The notes: generated by a model from the letters alone, not told the origin. Shown: positions 1 to 7,515, counted from the stretch's first letter. The stretch: DNA of 64,000 nt from Lawsonibacter sp900766145 (GCF_030372275.1 NZ_JAUDDJ010000001.1); one strand, 5' to 3'. Translations and numbers: made by a program.

Positions 1-166
1 AAAGAGTGCGGCCAAGCACTTTGAGAGATTGGCCGCCTTGTCCACCCATTCAGCAGAACAACGGGAGGCGGTCAAGGCCGGGTGCAAACCCGTTCATTTC
101 AGCCTTGACAGTTGCACGCTGTCCTGCTACGTTTCCGAGAGTGTGGCCACAACTTCGGGACACTTT
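1..166. other. left flank of the insertion sequence
   Basis: Sequence to the left of the insertion sequence. A reading frame runs through it (starting near 29) but its residues match nothing I recognise, and it is joined to the transposase only by chance. If the element is removed at its direct repeat, this flank joins directly to position 1671. I see no convincing gene. Confidence 0.4.
162..166. repeat. left copy of 5-bp direct repeat (putative target-site duplication)
   Basis: ACTTT directly abuts the left inverted repeat at 167. The same five bases directly follow the right inverted repeat at 1671-1675, as expected for a target-site duplication. A five-base match can also arise by chance. 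Confidence 0.6.
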
Positions 167-183
167 GGAGCTGTTGACAAAGT
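167..183 (+). repeat. left terminal inverted repeat of the IS
   Basis: Seventeen bases exactly complementary to 1654-1670. It defines the left boundary of the element. Confidence 0.85.
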
Positions 184-235
184 CCACACAACGCCAAGAG
201 TACATGGTAAAATAGAGTTACATGGGGGTGGGAAA

Positions 236-1598
236 ATGCAGATGAAGCTCCATATGGTAACGATAGAAGATCTGGTACCAGAAAGACATTTTTTGCGGAA
301 GCTGGACGGGGTGTTGGATCTGAGTTTTGTATATGAAGAAACCGCACACCTGTACAGCCGTCGATATGGGCGGCCGCCAATCGACCCGGTAATGCTGGTA
401 AAATACCTGCTGGTGGGATTCCTGTACGGCATTCCCTCAGAGCGGCAGATTGAGCAGCGGATTCAGACCGATGTAGCGCTGCGGTGGTATCTGGGACTGG
501 ATCTGTTTGAGCGGGTGCCGGATCACAGCACCATCAGCCAACTGCGACGGCGAAAGCCGTCCTTCCGGAAAATATTTCGACGGCTATTTGAAGAAGTGGT
601 ACGGCAGTGTATAGAGAAAGGGCTGGTGGGTGGCCGGTTGGTAGCCACCGATTCCACCCATGTAAAGGCCAATGCCTCCCGGGCCTCGGAGGAACTGGTG
701 GAAGTGCCAGAGAGTCCGGGAGCATACTGGGAACGTCTGGACATCTATGAGGAGGAAGGACTGGAGGAGTTGGAGCGCCGGACGGGAAAACGGCGGAAGA
801 AGCGGGTCAAACAGATCAAGAAGGACAGCCGCAGAACGAAAAAACGGGTGAGCCGGACAGACCCGGGAGCTGGACATATGAAGCGGCCAGGTAAGCCAGA
901 AGGGCAGTATTACCTCTCCCACCAGACGGTTGACACGGACCACGGCATTATCCTGGGCGTGACGGTGACGCCTGCCTGGGGATGTGCACGATTCCGTCCC
1001 CTATCTGGAGCATTTGGAACAGATCCACAAAAATGTGATTCCCCTTCAGGCCGCGGCTGCGGACTCTGCCTACGACTTTCCACTGGCCCATCGTGTGCTG
1101 GAGAAGCATGGTATCGATTTCTTTGTCCGGCCTCAATCCAACCATGACCATACCCAGGCGGAGTTCAAGCGGGAGGCCTTTTTTTATTGCAAGGGAGAAG
1201 ACACCTATCTCTGCCCCAACGGAAAAAGGCTTCGGGCCAAGCGGTTGTACCGCAGTGCCAGCGGGCTGTTCTGGGAGTATTGGGCGGACCGAAAGGATTG
1301 TACCAGCTGTCCTATGCGGGAGAAGTGCCTGAGCGAAACGGACCGGCAAGGCGCCCGGAAGCTGATGGACAGTTATTTCAAGCCTGCCGTCCAGCGGCAT
1401 CTGTCCAGGCGGGAGAAGCCGGAATACCAAGAGGCGCTGAAACAGCGGCAGGTTTGGAGTGAAGGCACCTTTGCCGCTCAAAAGCGCAGCCACAATTTAA
1501 CACACGTCTTACGACGAGGTTTAGAGGCAGCGGAGGATCACTGTCTCCTTTCAGCGACCGCTTTGAACTTGAAACGAATGATATGGGCCATGAAATGA
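236..1598 (+). pseudogene. IS1182-type transposase, frameshifted
   Basis: DDE transposase broken into two frames. ATG at 236 follows a G-rich ribosome site. The first frame carries the N-terminal DUF772-like region (PPIDPVMLVKYLLVG, DHSTISQLRR) and the first catalytic aspartate (VATDSTHVKAN). The second frame carries the C-terminal half (ADSAYDFPLAH, a CTSCPMREKC cysteine cluster, GTFAAQKRSHN). The switch falls at a tandem CCTG CCTG at 971-978. Removing one CCTG restores a single frame of 452 residues and gives TPGDVHDSVPYLE across the joint. So a 4-bp duplication is the likely lesion. Programmed frameshifting is less likely, because I see no slippery heptamer. Confidence 0.88.
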
Positions 1599-1653
1599 CA
1601 CCAGTGGGCGTCTTTTTTCTTGCTCAATTATCCAATACAGATTTTTAAAGGGT

Positions 1654-1670
1654 ACTTTGTCAACAGCTCC
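1654..1670 (-). repeat. right terminal inverted repeat of the IS
   Basis: Exact complement of 167-183. It is followed directly by ACTTT at 1671-1675, the right copy of the putative target-site duplication. Confidence 0.85.
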
Positions 1671-2040
1671 ACTTTGTCCACAAGTCGGAGCGTAGGACGA
1701 GGGACGGGGGCTTTCATATACGCCCTGTCTGCTGATGAAAACAGGCCTGCGCTTGCGGCTCCACGCCACACAAGCACAGCCCTGTTTTCCTGCCGCTTCA
1801 AATGCCCTTGCCCTCCCCGGCGGCAACCTCATTTTCACGGCAACGCCGACAGAGCGTATAACACACTACACTTTGCTCCGCAAAGTCGTGTGCCAAATGG
1901 GGGCGTTGCCCCCTTTGGAAACCCCCACAAGAAAAGGCGGTACGCTACCCCTCCATGGGGCGCATACCGCCTTTTCTTGTTATCCAGCCCTCCGGCTGTA
2001 TCGGTTGAGCAAAAGTCCGCGTGGGATTGATGTGGTATCT
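1671..2040. other. hairpin-rich intergenic region
   Basis: No convincing gene. Reading frames across this stretch have low-complexity composition and no recognisable motif. It holds a short CTTTGC/GCAAAG stem near 1871-1885, a CCAAATGGGGGC/GCCCCCTTTGG near-palindrome around 1892-1918, and the strong 15-bp hairpin listed separately. The composition resembles multicopy intergenic sequence of gut Clostridia, but that impression is unverified. Confidence 0.5.
1928..1979. terminator. large hairpin, likely bidirectional terminator
   Basis: Perfect 15-bp arms (1928-1942 and 1965-1979) with A-rich and T-rich outer ends, so either strand can form a stem ending in T residues. It lies between the plus-strand IS and the minus-strand XRE remnant, where a shared terminator would be expected. 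Confidence 0.6.
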
Positions 2041-2169
2041 TTATCTAAGTGAACCCCCCAGCTCCCACTTGCTCACCGCCTGACGGGACACCCCCACCTG
2101 CTCGGCCAGCTTCTCCTGGGACAGTCCCAGACGGGTACGCTCTCGTTGGATAATTTCTCCGATTTTCAT
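2041..2169 (-). pseudogene. truncated XRE-family helix-turn-helix regulator
   Basis: A 42-residue frame starting MKIGEIIQRERTRLGLSQEK and reading on through LAEQVGVSRQAVSKWELGGS. This is the classic N-terminal XRE/Cro helix-turn-helix, including the SRQAVSKWE recognition helix. The family normally continues with a PxxExL-type stretch and a longer C-terminal part. Here homology stops after GGSL and the frame ends two codons later, with nothing similar downstream. It is probably the remnant of a deleted regulator. The upstream sequence GGCGAGGGT is a possible weak ribosome site, so a short DNA-binding peptide cannot be ruled out. Confidence 0.7.
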
Positions 2170-2294
2170 ACCCTCGCCTCCTTTCGGGCCCATCCTAGCA
2201 AACCGGCCGTTTTTTGGCTACCAGCTCGGGCTGGAACTTCCGCAACCCCGGGTTGCGACGAGAAAACAGGTTGCTTTTTTGCCCAAAACACAGA

Positions 2295-2322
2295 AAAAGG
2301 ACGCCCGGCTGGGCGCCCTTTT
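2295..2322 (-). terminator. rho-independent terminator of the zinc-ribbon gene
   Basis: Twelve-base arms (2295-2306 and 2311-2322, one G-T wobble) around a 4-base loop. They are followed on the minus strand by a T run, 17 bases beyond the stop codon at 2339. Confidence 0.85.
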
Positions 2323-2338
2323 ATCCTGGTTCTAAAAA

Positions 2339-2620
2339 TTAGCCCTGCTGCTCGCGCATCTTGGCGAAGCACTCGCTGCAGTAGACAGGACGGTCAGACT
2401 TGGGCTCGAAAGGAACGCGAGCCTCGCCGCCGCAGGCAGCGCAGGTGGCAGTGAAGTACTCACGGGGGCCGCGGGCAGCGTTCTTGCGGGCGTCACGGCA
2501 AGCTTTGCAGCGCTGGGGCTCGTTCTGGAAGCCGCGCTCAGCGTAGAACTCCTGCTCACCAGCGGTAAAGGTGAACTCGTTGCCGCACTCTTTGCATACC
2601 AGGATCTTGTCTTCGTACAT
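2339..2620 (-). CDS. zinc-ribbon domain protein
   Basis: Small 93-residue protein with two CxxC pairs in the N-terminal part (CKEC at about residues 9-12, CKAC at about 37-40). Two more lie in the C-terminal part (CAAC at about 60-63, CSEC at about 80-83). The pattern fits two stacked zinc ribbons, as in the small Firmicute proteins called 'zinc-ribbon domain-containing' (probable zinc-ribbon / CxxC family). The function is unknown. Zinc binding, with nucleic-acid or protein contact, is inference. ATG at 2620 has an AGAGGGA ribosome site; a longer frame upstream lacks one. It lies 70 bp downstream of the sigma-H gene on the same strand and ends in its own terminator. Confidence 0.8.
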   Translation of the reverse strand: MYEDKILVCKECGNEFTFTAGEQEFYAERGFQNEPQRCKACRDARKNAARGPREYFTATCAACGGEARVPFEPKSDRPVYCSECFAKMREQQG

Positions 2621-2690
2621 TGGATTTTCCCTCTCTTTGACTCGTTGCCCAATTACCCAAATTTCAAGGATTGGACGGTTGTATTTGCGA

Positions 2691-3329
2691 TCAGCTCTCG
2701 CTGGATGCGCCGGAAGAAGTTTGCCGGGCCACCTTGCGGCGGATGCGCTGCACGGCGTTGTCCACGGACTTTGGAGACCGACCGACCCGTTTTGCAATCT
2801 CCGCACAGGTGAGACCGCTTAAGTAGGGCGGCAGGATTTTCCCTTCGAGCTCAGATAACTGGCCCTTCAGAGCGTCAAGGCGCTCTCTCAGTTCCTCCCT
2901 GCCGATGATGACGTCTTCTGGGCTCTCTTCGCTGGAAAACAGATACGCGTTCGGGCCGTCAAAAAGAGGGGGTTCGAAAGAGACACTGTGATTGAGTGGT
3001 AAATGCTTATCTCCCTGGGCAGCGCGGACTGCGCTGTACAGGCGGTTGCGGACACAAACCTCCGCATAGGTCCGGAAAGAGGCGTCTCGCCGGGCGTCAA
3101 AGCCGCGGATGGCGGACAGCAAGCCCAGCATTCCCTCCTGGAACAGGTCCTCGCTGTCCCCTCCTGCCAAAAACAGGGGGCGGGCACAGGCGCGCACCAG
3201 GCGGCCATAGCGACGGACCAGCTCTTCCTCTGCGGCGGCGCTTCCCGCTGCCGCTTGAAGGCACAGCGCCTCGTCTGTGGGAGGCGGAGGCTGGGGCGTT
3301 TCCAATTTTTTGTTCCGGTTAAAACTCAT
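2691..3329 (-). CDS. sigH: RNA polymerase sigma factor, SigH (Spo0H) type
   Basis: Sigma-70-family factor of about 210 residues. Region 2 is seen as DSEDLFQEGMLGLLSAIRGF followed by FRTYAEVCVRNRL. Region 4 is a C-terminal helix-turn-helix, LTCAEIAKRVGRSPKSVDNA. The VRNRLYSAVRAA and KHLPLNHSVS stretches and the SVDNAVQRIRRK ending resemble SigH, the transition-phase factor that starts sporulation in Bacillus and Clostridia. The start is uncertain. ATG at 3329 is used here, but it overlaps the -10 box of a strong promoter and has no ribosome site. A TTG at 3305 may be the true start. It is probably transcribed alone or with the zinc-ribbon gene. Confidence 0.8.
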   Translation of the reverse strand: MSFNRNKKLETPQPPPPTDEALCLQAAAGSAAAEEELVRRYGRLVRACARPLFLAGGDSEDLFQEGMLGLLSAIRGFDARRDASFRTYAEVCVRNRLYSAVRAAQGDKHLPLNHSVSFEPPLFDGPNAYLFSSEESPEDVIIGREELRERLDALKGQLSELEGKILPPYLSGLTCAEIAKRVGRSPKSVDNAVQRIRRKVARQTSSGASSES

Positions 3330-3356
3330 AATAATCAAATTGACTGGTTTTGTCAA
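3328..3356 (-). promoter_or_regulatory. sigma-A-type promoter of sigH
   Basis: TTGACA (3356-3351), 17-bp spacer, TATTAT (3333-3328) on the minus strand. The predicted transcript start, near 3321, lies downstream of the first possible start codons of sigH. The promoter therefore argues for a later translation start. Confidence 0.75.
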
Positions 3357-3538
3357 GGGGTATCGGGAAAATATTTGGCGTTTTCCCCATATTGATTCCG
3401 AATTATCCTAGTATTTCCAGAATATGTCACCTATTTTCGGCTGTAATCTGGAAACTGCTCTCCCAGGAAGCCACCTTTTATGCCGCTTTTCCACAAATAC
3501 AAGCATAGCATAAAATTTCCCTGCCGTCTATCACTTAT

Positions 3539-3919
3539 TCAGTCAATTCTCCTGCCATATTTGTCAAATTTTCGTTTCAATGCCTTCTCCACCAGGAAAA
3601 TCGTGGCGATCATCACCACCAGCTGCACCCCCACTACCGGGATACACCAGATCCCCACCGTCTCCATATCCCGCCCCAGAGCAGGCAGCATGGCCAGCAG
3701 GCTAAGGGGCAGAATCACCGCCCCCGCCCGAAACTAGAGCTTACCGCAAACTTGATGGGCAAAGTCCCAGGTCTGCTGGTTTTTCATAGAGCGGCTGGTG
3801 CGATAGCCATACATGGAGTTGATATTTTGGGGCGGCCTGTTTAAAAAGCGCCATCCAAAATAGAGCATGACTCCTGGAATCAGCAAGCACATCGCCGTAC
3901 AGTACAGCCAGAAACCCAT
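3539..3919 (-). pseudogene. SdpI-family membrane protein interrupted by an in-frame TAG
   Basis: ATG at 3919 has an AAGGGGAG ribosome site. The first 61 codons encode a membrane helix (WLYCTAMCLLIPGVMLYFGW) and then the SdpI-type signature NSMYGYRTSRSMKNQQTWDF, followed by AHQVCGKL. A TAG at 3736-3734 follows. The same frame then continues with two more hydrophobic segments (VILPLSLLAMLPAL and IPVVGVQLVVMIATIFLVE) to a TGA at 3539. SdpI homologues commonly have GKLW at this point, so a TGG-to-TAG change is the simplest explanation. SdpI of Bacillus gives immunity to the SdpC toxin, but no toxin gene is nearby. Whether the stop is read through is unknown. Confidence 0.75.
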
Positions 3920-3938
3920 GGTTCTCTCCCCTTTCTGC

Positions 3939-4352
3939 TCAGTCATCCTTCCTGATGGGCAGGGTGGCCAGTGCCGTTCCAAGGCCCAGGATGCACAGAG
4001 AGAGCCCAGTGGTGGACACGCTGTCCATAAATCGGTCTGCAAGCCAGAAAGCGGCCATAGTAAACAAGGCATCCATGGGAATGTAAAGGAAATTCCCCTG
4101 TCGGCGATTTACCTTCCCCATATGGTATAGCGCCTTAGGCAGAGCCGTGCTGAGCAGGTCTAAGGGTAGCCCCAGAACTTCACCTAACAGGAAGTAGAGC
4201 AGCAGCTGTCCCACGCTGTCATAGCGAAATCCGAACAGTCTCATCACATTGCCGCCGATCAGGGCCACCACGGCAAATACCCCAAACAGGAGTAAAACCA
4301 TGATACCGCTGCCCAACAGGCCAGCCAGCAATTTTTTTAGTTTTTCTTTCAC
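3939..4352 (-). CDS. YrvL-like membrane protein
   Basis: A 137-residue protein with about four hydrophobic segments: residues 12-35 (GIMVLLLFGVFAVVALIGG), 46-65, 90-105 and 115-130. The order of segments and the LLGEVLGLPLDLLSTAL and DALFTMAAFWLADRFMDSV stretches resemble YrvL, a small integral-membrane regulator of unsaturated fatty-acid control in Bacillus subtilis. The family call is from pattern memory and is moderate. It sits 18 bp after ruvB and 20 bp before the broken SdpI-like gene on the same strand, so all three may be co-transcribed. Confidence 0.55.
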   Translation of the reverse strand: MKEKLKKLLAGLLGSGIMVLLLFGVFAVVALIGGNVMRLFGFRYDSVGQLLLYFLLGEVLGLPLDLLSTALPKALYHMGKVNRRQGNFLYIPMDALFTMAAFWLADRFMDSVSTTGLSLCILGLGTALATLPIRKDD

Positions 4353-4370
4353 GAAAGAACGCCTCCGGGG

Positions 4371-5438
4371 TCAGAAACTCAGCTGATCCAGTCCCCCGGT
4401 CTCTCCGGGAACGCTGAGTCCCAGATGCTGATAGGCCTTGGGGGTGACACAGCGGCCACGGGGGGTGCGGGTGAGGAAGCCCAGCTGCATGAGATAAGGC
4501 TCATACACGTCCTCCAGGGTCACCGCCTCCTCGTTGATGGTGGCCGCCAGGGTCTCCAGACCCACCGGACCTCCCCTGTAATTCTCAATGATGGATCGCA
4601 GCATCCGGTGGTCAATGGAATCCAGCCCCAGGTGGTCGATTTCCAGGGCGGTGAGGGCCTCGTCGGCCACCTTTTTGGTGATAACGCCCCCTGCCCGCAC
4701 CTGGGCAAAGTCCCGCACCCGGCGCAGCATCCGGTTGGCGATACGGGGAGTCCCCCGGCTGCGGCGGGCAATCTCCATGGCGCCGTCATCCTCAATGGGC
4801 ACGCCCAAAATGCCCGCGGAGCGCTTAACGATGAGGGCCAGCTCCTCAGGGGTGTAAAGCTCCAGCCTTAACGTCACACCAAAGCGGTCCCGCAGGGGGG
4901 CGGACAGCTGCCCTGCCCGGGTGGTAGCCCCGATGAGGGTAAACTTGGGCAGGTCCAGGCGGATGGAGTTGGCGGACGGCCCCTTGCCGATGATGATGTC
5001 GATGGCAAAGTCCTCCATGGCCGGGTACAACACCTCCTCCACCGAGCGATTGAGGCGGTGGATCTCGTCCACAAAGAGGATGTCGTTTTCATTTAAGTTG
5101 GTGAGCAACGCCGCCAGATCACCCGCCTTCTCAATGGCAGGGCCGGAGGTGATGCGCACGTTTACCCCCATCTCATTGGCGATGATGCCGCTGAGGGTGG
5201 TCTTGCCCAGGCCAGGCGGGCCGTGGAGCAGAACGTGGTCCAGAGGCTCATTGCGCATTTTGGCCGCCTGGATAAAGACCTCCAGGTTGCCCTTGGCCTT
5301 CTCCTGGCCGATGTACTCCCGCAAAAATTTTGGGCGCAGGGAGTACTCCCCCTCGTCCTCCCGGATAAGGGAGGTGGTCACCAGAGGCTCGCTCAGCTCC
5401 TCCGGGTCAAATTCTGGATTGGAAAAATCGATTGCCAT
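4371..5438 (-). CDS. ruvB: Holliday junction branch-migration ATPase RuvB
   Basis: AAA+ motor that, with RuvA, drives branch migration of Holliday junctions. It has Walker A GPPGLGKTT (about residues 75-83), Walker B ILFVDEIHRL, sensor IGATTRAGQLSAPLRDRFG with the arginine finger, and the C-terminal winged-helix RuvB region ending in TPRGRCVTPKAY. Its length (355 residues) is normal. The start MAIDFSNPEF was chosen for its upstream GAGAGGA; the longer frame would run into the preceding gene. It lies downstream of ruvC, ruvA and two small genes in one operon. Confidence 0.97.
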   Translation of the reverse strand: MAIDFSNPEFDPEELSEPLVTTSLIREDEGEYSLRPKFLREYIGQEKAKGNLEVFIQAAKMRNEPLDHVLLHGPPGLGKTTLSGIIANEMGVNVRITSGPAIEKAGDLAALLTNLNENDILFVDEIHRLNRSVEEVLYPAMEDFAIDIIIGKGPSANSIRLDLPKFTLIGATTRAGQLSAPLRDRFGVTLRLELYTPEELALIVKRSAGILGVPIEDDGAMEIARRSRGTPRIANRMLRRVRDFAQVRAGGVITKKVADEALTALEIDHLGLDSIDHRMLRSIIENYRGGPVGLETLAATINEEAVTLEDVYEPYLMQLGFLTRTPRGRCVTPKAYQHLGLSVPGETGGLDQLSF

Positions 5439-5454
5439 AGATAGAAAATTCCTC

Positions 5455-5775
5455 TCATTTGGATTTCTTTTGGAAACGGTTGCCGGTGTTGGCGTAGATG
5501 ACAGTTCCAAATATCACCGCCAAGAAGGCGGCGATTCCTACCCAAAACAGCCACATGCCAACCACGAGTATCCCCAGCGCCATAATTCCCTGGCATCCCG
5601 CCAGGGCGAACATCATTTTGCCCATGAAGCGGCACAGGGCCTTCTCGTCATACCTGGCCTTCTCTGCCTTGGAGGCGGTGTTATACCCGGCGATGAGGAA
5701 GGCGCCCTTCCCCCGGGAGAAGATCAGTCCCAGTACAAGAAACAGGGCAATCATGCCGAGAAAAACAATCGGCAT
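5455..5775 (-). CDS. DUF3784-family membrane protein between ruvA and ruvB
   Basis: A 106-residue protein with a first membrane helix (PIVFLGMIALFLVLGLIF), a conserved cytosolic stretch LIAGYNTASKAEKARYDEKA, and two further helices (about 65-85 and 88-103). The IAGYNT...YD..AL.R..G pattern is that of the DUF3784 family, small Firmicute membrane proteins of unknown role. The start ATG at 5775 has GGGGTGA upstream, which overlaps the end of ruvA. The gene lies inside the ruvCAB operon, so it is probably co-expressed. A role in recombination is not implied. Confidence 0.75.
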   Translation of the reverse strand: MPIVFLGMIALFLVLGLIFSRGKGAFLIAGYNTASKAEKARYDEKALCRFMGKMMFALAGCQGIMALGILVVGMWLFWVGIAAFLAVIFGTVIYANTGNRFQKKSK

Positions 5776-5780
5776 GGGGC

Positions 5781-6389
5781 TCACCCCTTCATCATCTTTT
5801 TCAGGGCCTGCTTGATGATCTGCTCCAGGGTCAGGCTGTCCAGGTCGATGCCCTTGAGGGCCAGGTTGATCTCCCCCTGGGTGTAACCCAGTACCGCCAG
5901 GGCCGCGCTAGCCTCGGAGAGCTTATTTTCGGGAATGACGGTCACTCCGGTGCCGCCATAGGTCTCCCCTGCCCCGTTCACTGCCTGGCCCTTGGCCAGC
6001 TTGTCCTTCAGCTCCAAAATCACCCGCTGGGCAATCTTCTTGCCGATGCCTTGGGCGCAGGTGAGGGCCTTCTCATCCCCGGTGATGATGGAGAGAGCCA
6101 GATTGGCTGGGGTGTTGGAGGACAGAATGGACAGGGCCGCCTTGGGCCCCACGCCGGAGACCGAGATGAGCTGCTGGAACAGGTTCAGCTCCTCCTGGGT
6201 GGCAAAGCCGTAGAGCTCCATGGCGTCCTCCCGGACGTTCAGGTGGGTAAAGACTTTTCCCTTGTCACCTTTTTTCAGAGAAGACAGGGTATAGCTGGTG
6301 GTGCGGCAGGCGTAGCCTACCCCGCCGCAGTCGATGACCACCAGATAGGGCTCGATATGGGCCACGGTGCCGCTGAGATAATAAAACAT
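5781..6389 (-). CDS. ruvA: Holliday junction DNA helicase subunit RuvA
   Basis: Tetrameric DNA-binding subunit that holds the Holliday junction and stimulates RuvB. It has an N-terminal OB fold (MFYYLSGTVAHIEPYLVVID), two helix-hairpin-helix motifs (LISVSGVGPKAALSIL; LTCAQGIGKKIAQRVILELK) and the C-terminal domain III (ASAALAVLGYTQGEINLAL) that contacts RuvB. It has 202 residues, which is usual. GGAGGAAC lies 2 bp before the chosen ATG at 6389, and the in-frame ATG upstream overlaps it. The stop overlaps the ribosome site of the DUF3784 gene. Confidence 0.97.
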   Translation of the reverse strand: MFYYLSGTVAHIEPYLVVIDCGGVGYACRTTSYTLSSLKKGDKGKVFTHLNVREDAMELYGFATQEELNLFQQLISVSGVGPKAALSILSSNTPANLALSIITGDEKALTCAQGIGKKIAQRVILELKDKLAKGQAVNGAGETYGGTGVTVIPENKLSEASAALAVLGYTQGEINLALKGIDLDSLTLEQIIKQALKKMMKG

Positions 6390-6422
6390 AAGTTCCTCCA
6401 TAAACCGCCCAAGGGGCGGCGT

Positions 6423-6854
6423 TTACTCTTTGAGCAAATACCGAAACTCTCCGGCATAGCAGATGTCCAGCTGAAACTCCAGACAGCGCTCCCCCACGTT
6501 GAGGAAACCGTCCAGCTTCACCTGGTGATATCCATAGGTCTCGTCCAGCACATCCAGCGTCCCTTCGGGGTACTCCCGCAAAAAGTCCGCCACCGTCAGT
6601 TTCCGCCCGGTGAAGGAACCGTAATTGCCGCACAGAACGTCCTGGTACTCCATCACATAGACGCAGGAGAAGTCCCAGTCAATGCCGGTAATCTCCACGT
6701 CTCCCTCCACCTGCCCAAAGGGCGGAGTGGTACACACATAGCCGTACTGAGTCATCAGACGCAGAGTATCGCCCTCCATCAGAATGTTCAGAACATAGGA
6801 ATCGTGAAGACTATAAGGCGGGTCAGGATTGGGCTGTTTGACCACGATTTTCAT
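6423..6854 (-). CDS. hypothetical protein between ruvC and ruvA
   Basis: A 143-residue acidic, soluble-looking protein that I do not recognise. There is no signal peptide or membrane segment. It opens MKIVVKQPNPDPPYSLHDSY. It is rich in aromatic residues and beta-type alternation (LRLMTQYGYVCTTPPFG; EITGIDWDFSCVYVMEY; LEFQLDICYAGEFRYLL), suggesting a small all-beta fold. ATG at 6854 follows GAGGTAACAGC, and the ruvC stop is 5 bp upstream, so the two genes are coupled. A short CCGCCC/GGGGCGG stem lies between its stop and ruvA. Confidence 0.75.
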   Translation of the reverse strand: MKIVVKQPNPDPPYSLHDSYVLNILMEGDTLRLMTQYGYVCTTPPFGQVEGDVEITGIDWDFSCVYVMEYQDVLCGNYGSFTGRKLTVADFLREYPEGTLDVLDETYGYHQVKLDGFLNVGERCLEFQLDICYAGEFRYLLKE

Positions 6855-6858
6855 GCTG

Positions 6859-7380
6859 TTACCTCGTGTCGTATTTCTTGGGGTCAAAGACCCGCTCCGT
6901 ATTCAAAAGGGATGTGGCCGAGCGGCCGTGGCAAATGGCCAGGGCAAGAGCATCGGCGGCATCGTCGGGCCGGGGGATCTGCTTCATATTGAGAAGCCGC
7001 TGGGTCATCAGCATCACCTGGCGCTTGTCCGCGCCCCCGTAGCCCGCCACCGCCTGCTTGACCTGCATAGGGGTGTACTCAAAGATCGGCACGCCCAGCT
7101 TTTCCGCCGCCAGGAGGATCACTCCCCGGCCGTGGGCCACAGCGATGCCGGTGGTGATATTCTTGCTGAAGAAGAGCTCCTCCACCGCCATCTCGTCGGG
7201 ATGAAAGGTATGGATCAGCTCCTCCATGTCGTTGGAAATTTGCAGCAGCCGGCTGGACAGAGGGATACCCGGCGGCGTAGTGATGACCCCGTACTGGATG
7301 AGGGTATTTTTCCCCCTCTGGGCCTTGATGACCCCAAAGCCGATGGTGGCCACCCCGGGGTCGATGCCTAAGATGATCAT
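6859..7380 (-). CDS. ruvC: Holliday junction resolvase RuvC
   Basis: Endonuclease that cuts Holliday junctions symmetrically. It has an RNase H-like fold with acidic catalytic residues at ILGIDPGVATIGFG (first Asp), EMAVEELFF (Glu) and RPDDAADALALA (last Asp pair). The length of 173 residues is normal for the family. ATG at 7380 follows GGGGAGGC. An upstream extension of the frame has no ribosome site and runs into the promoter region. It is the first gene of the operon ruvC-unknown-ruvA-DUF3784-ruvB, and is divergent from the ECF sigma gene. Confidence 0.96.
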   Translation of the reverse strand: MIILGIDPGVATIGFGVIKAQRGKNTLIQYGVITTPPGIPLSSRLLQISNDMEELIHTFHPDEMAVEELFFSKNITTGIAVAHGRGVILLAAEKLGVPIFEYTPMQVKQAVAGYGGADKRQVMLMTQRLLNMKQIPRPDDAADALALAICHGRSATSLLNTERVFDPKKYDTR

Positions 7381-7515
7381 GGATGCCTCCCCACGGAAAA
7401 GATACGTTGACATTGTACCACGGTTTGCCCAAAATGAAAAGGAGAACAAATTTTACTTGCCCCTGTGACAATTTTCCCTTCTGCGTGGAGTTATGGGTGA
7501 AAGGAGGTGGTCTGT

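Larger units (their letters stand above)
167..1670 (+). mobile_element. IS1182-type insertion sequence, inactivated
   Basis: A complete but probably dead insertion sequence of about 1.5 kb. Its ends are a perfect 17-bp inverted repeat: GGAGCTGTTGACAAAGT at 167-183 and its complement at 1654-1670. It is flanked by ACTTT on both sides (162-166 and 1671-1675). The single transposase gene fills most of the element and is interrupted by a frameshift near 971-978. The family assignment rests on the transposase (N-terminal DUF772-like region, then a DDE domain) and on the element length, which fits IS1182. Transposition would require transposase supplied in trans. Confidence 0.85.

Noticed and set aside
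1620..2030. 136-codon frame on the plus strand right of the IS
   Set aside because: Begins inside the IS, crosses its right end and the large hairpin, and has low-complexity Pro/Arg/Ala composition; not a gene.
3734..3736. TAG decoded as pyrrolysine or another amino acid
   Set aside because: No PYLIS-like context, no pylTSBCD in the window, and the codon replaces a common Trp, so a nonsense mutation is simpler.
3539..4352. SdpC/SdpI toxin-immunity system
   Set aside because: Only an SdpI-like gene (broken) and a YrvL-like gene are present; no sdpA, sdpB, sdpC or sdpR-like gene nearby.
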